From assembly GCA_019348575.1 (NCBI GenBank), contig JAHWJE010000091.1, forward strand, positions 1-6,684: 6,684 bases of DNA, read 5' to 3'. Below the pieces are notes generated by a model, which ran no database searches, was not told the DNA's origin, and saw only the letters and a list, made by a program, of their open reading frames with translations. Of this stretch, positions 5,876 through 6,684 are shown in pieces (position 1 is the stretch's first letter; each line of letters opens with the position of its first letter). The position numbers and the translations under genes are program-made. Origin of the DNA: Actinomycetota bacterium. GTDB taxonomy: Bacteria; Actinomycetota; Thermoleophilia; Solirubrobacterales; Solirubrobacteraceae.

Positions 5876-6684
5876 CTACTGCTCGGCGTCGTCGACGCCC
5901 GCCTCGGCGAACGTCGCCATCTGCGCGTGCAGCAGGCCGGCACGCTCGACGAGCGGCAGCGCGATCAGCGCGCCCGACGCCTCGCCCAGGCGCATGCGCA
6001 GATCCAGCAGCGGCTCGAGGCCGAGCTCGGTGAGCACGAGCCGGTGACCCGGCTCGGCCGAGAGGTGGCTCGCGAACAGGCCGGCGCCGGCGGCGGGCTC
6101 GATCCGCGCGGCGGCGAGCGCGGCGACGGCGGTCGCGTAGCCGTCGAGCATGACCGGCAGCCGCCGCCTCCAGGCCTCGAGCACGGCGCCCGCCAGCGCG
6201 GCGAGCTCGAGGCCGCCGGTTGCCGCGAGCATCTGCTGCGGTGTCGTCGCGCGCGGTCCGTGCAGCGCCACGGCCGCCTCGACGGCGGCGCGCTTTCGCT
6301 CCAGCCCGACGGCGTCGAGGCCGGTGCCACGGCCGACGGTCGCGCTCGCCGGCGCGCCCGTCAGCAGCGACGCGAGCGCGGCCGCCGTCGCCGTGTTGCC
6401 GATCCCGATCTCGCCCAGCACGAGGCAGTCGACGCCGGCGCCGGCAAGCTGCGCCGCGAGCTTGCGGCCGGCGTCGATCGCCGCCCGCAGCTCGCCCTCG
6501 CCGAGCCCCGCGGCGGCGGTCATGTCGGCGCTGCCGGCCGCAACCTTGCGGTCGAGCACGCCCTCCGGCGTCGGCCCGCGCAGGCCGAGGTCGGCGACGA
6601 GCAGCTCGTGCCCGCCGTCGCCGGCGAGCACGGCGGCGGCGGTCTCGCCGCGCGCCGCGGCGGCCGCGACCTGCGCCGAGACCT
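5876..6684 (-). CDS. cobT: Nicotinate-nucleotide--dimethylbenzimidazole phosphoribosyltransferase CobT (5' end beyond window)
   Basis: CobT transfers phosphoribose from nicotinate mononucleotide to the lower-ligand base (typically 5,6-dimethylbenzimidazole), giving alpha-ribazole phosphate, the precursor used by CobS. The last 268 codons are visible; the frame is open to the window edge, and about 80 N-terminal residues are missing compared with the usual ~350. Family signatures seen: VSAQV at the edge, VLDRKVAAGSADMT, the phosphate-binding GEIGIGNTATAAAL, GRGTGLDAVGLERK, LAALAGAVLEAWRRRLPVMLDGYAT, HLSAEPGHRLVLTELGLEPLLDLRMRLGEASGALIAL (read in pieces), and near the C-terminus MATFAEAGV, whose Glu (visible residue 260) lies where the catalytic Glu317 of Salmonella CobT is expected. 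It ends in TAG at 5878-5876, immediately followed in the same frame by the cobS ATG. A start at the GTG 6631 would cut the fold and is not the real one. Confidence 0.93.
   Translation of the reverse strand, partial: VSAQVAAAAARGETAAAVLAGDGGHELLVADLGLRGPTPEGVLDRKVAAGSADMTAAAGLGEGELRAAIDAGRKLAAQLAGAGVDCLVLGEIGIGNTATAAALASLLTGAPASATVGRGTGLDAVGLERKRAAVEAAVALHGPRATTPQQMLAATGGLELAALAGAVLEAWRRRLPVMLDGYATAVAALAAARIEPAAGAGLFASHLSAEPGHRLVLTELGLEPLLDLRMRLGEASGALIALPLVERAGLLHAQMATFAEAGVDDAEQ

Overview
The window is extremely GC-rich bacterial DNA in which almost every third codon position is G or C. Gene content (actinobacterial-type patatin, ion channel, MFS exporter and cobalamin nucleotide-loop genes) suggests a high-GC actinobacterium, perhaps of the Solirubrobacterales/Thermoleophilia type. 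That placement is an inference from composition and protein style; no rRNA or marker gene is present.

Layout. The left edge holds the first 58 codons of a minus-strand membrane protein resembling the N-terminus of small two-pore/ion-channel-family proteins (1-176). Divergent from it, on the plus strand, is a patatin-like phospholipase (253-1257). Everything to its right is on the minus strand and reads leftwards: cobT (runs off the right edge, stop at 5876), cobS (5875-5132), a 132-nt gap with a strong imperfect hairpin, an ATP-grasp (PPDK N-terminal type) subunit (4999-4136), a partner carrying the phosphohistidine swivelling domain (4139-2487), and a 12-TM MFS transporter (2512-1295). The MFS and patatin genes converge with 37 nt between them.

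How the genes fit together. CobT and CobS carry out successive steps of cobalamin lower-ligand assembly. The next three genes form a tightly coupled module (4-nt and 26-nt overlaps). The two enzyme genes together look like a PEP-synthase/rifampin-phosphotransferase polypeptide cut in two between the ATP-grasp domain and the rest. This gives an ATP-dependent, His-relay dikinase of unknown acceptor, with a drug-type exporter encoded directly after it.

Most notable points: (1) cobS has an in-frame amber codon at codon 34, immediately before a conserved WFPLVG segment, with clear CobS sequence on both sides; (2) cobT and cobS abut in the same reading frame, separated only by a TAG; (3) the split dikinase plus MFS cassette resembles the two-subunit organisation of phenylphosphate synthase and, in total length, rifampin phosphotransferases, but its substrate cannot be read from the sequence; (4) the leader hairpin before that cassette can pair in two mutually exclusive ways.
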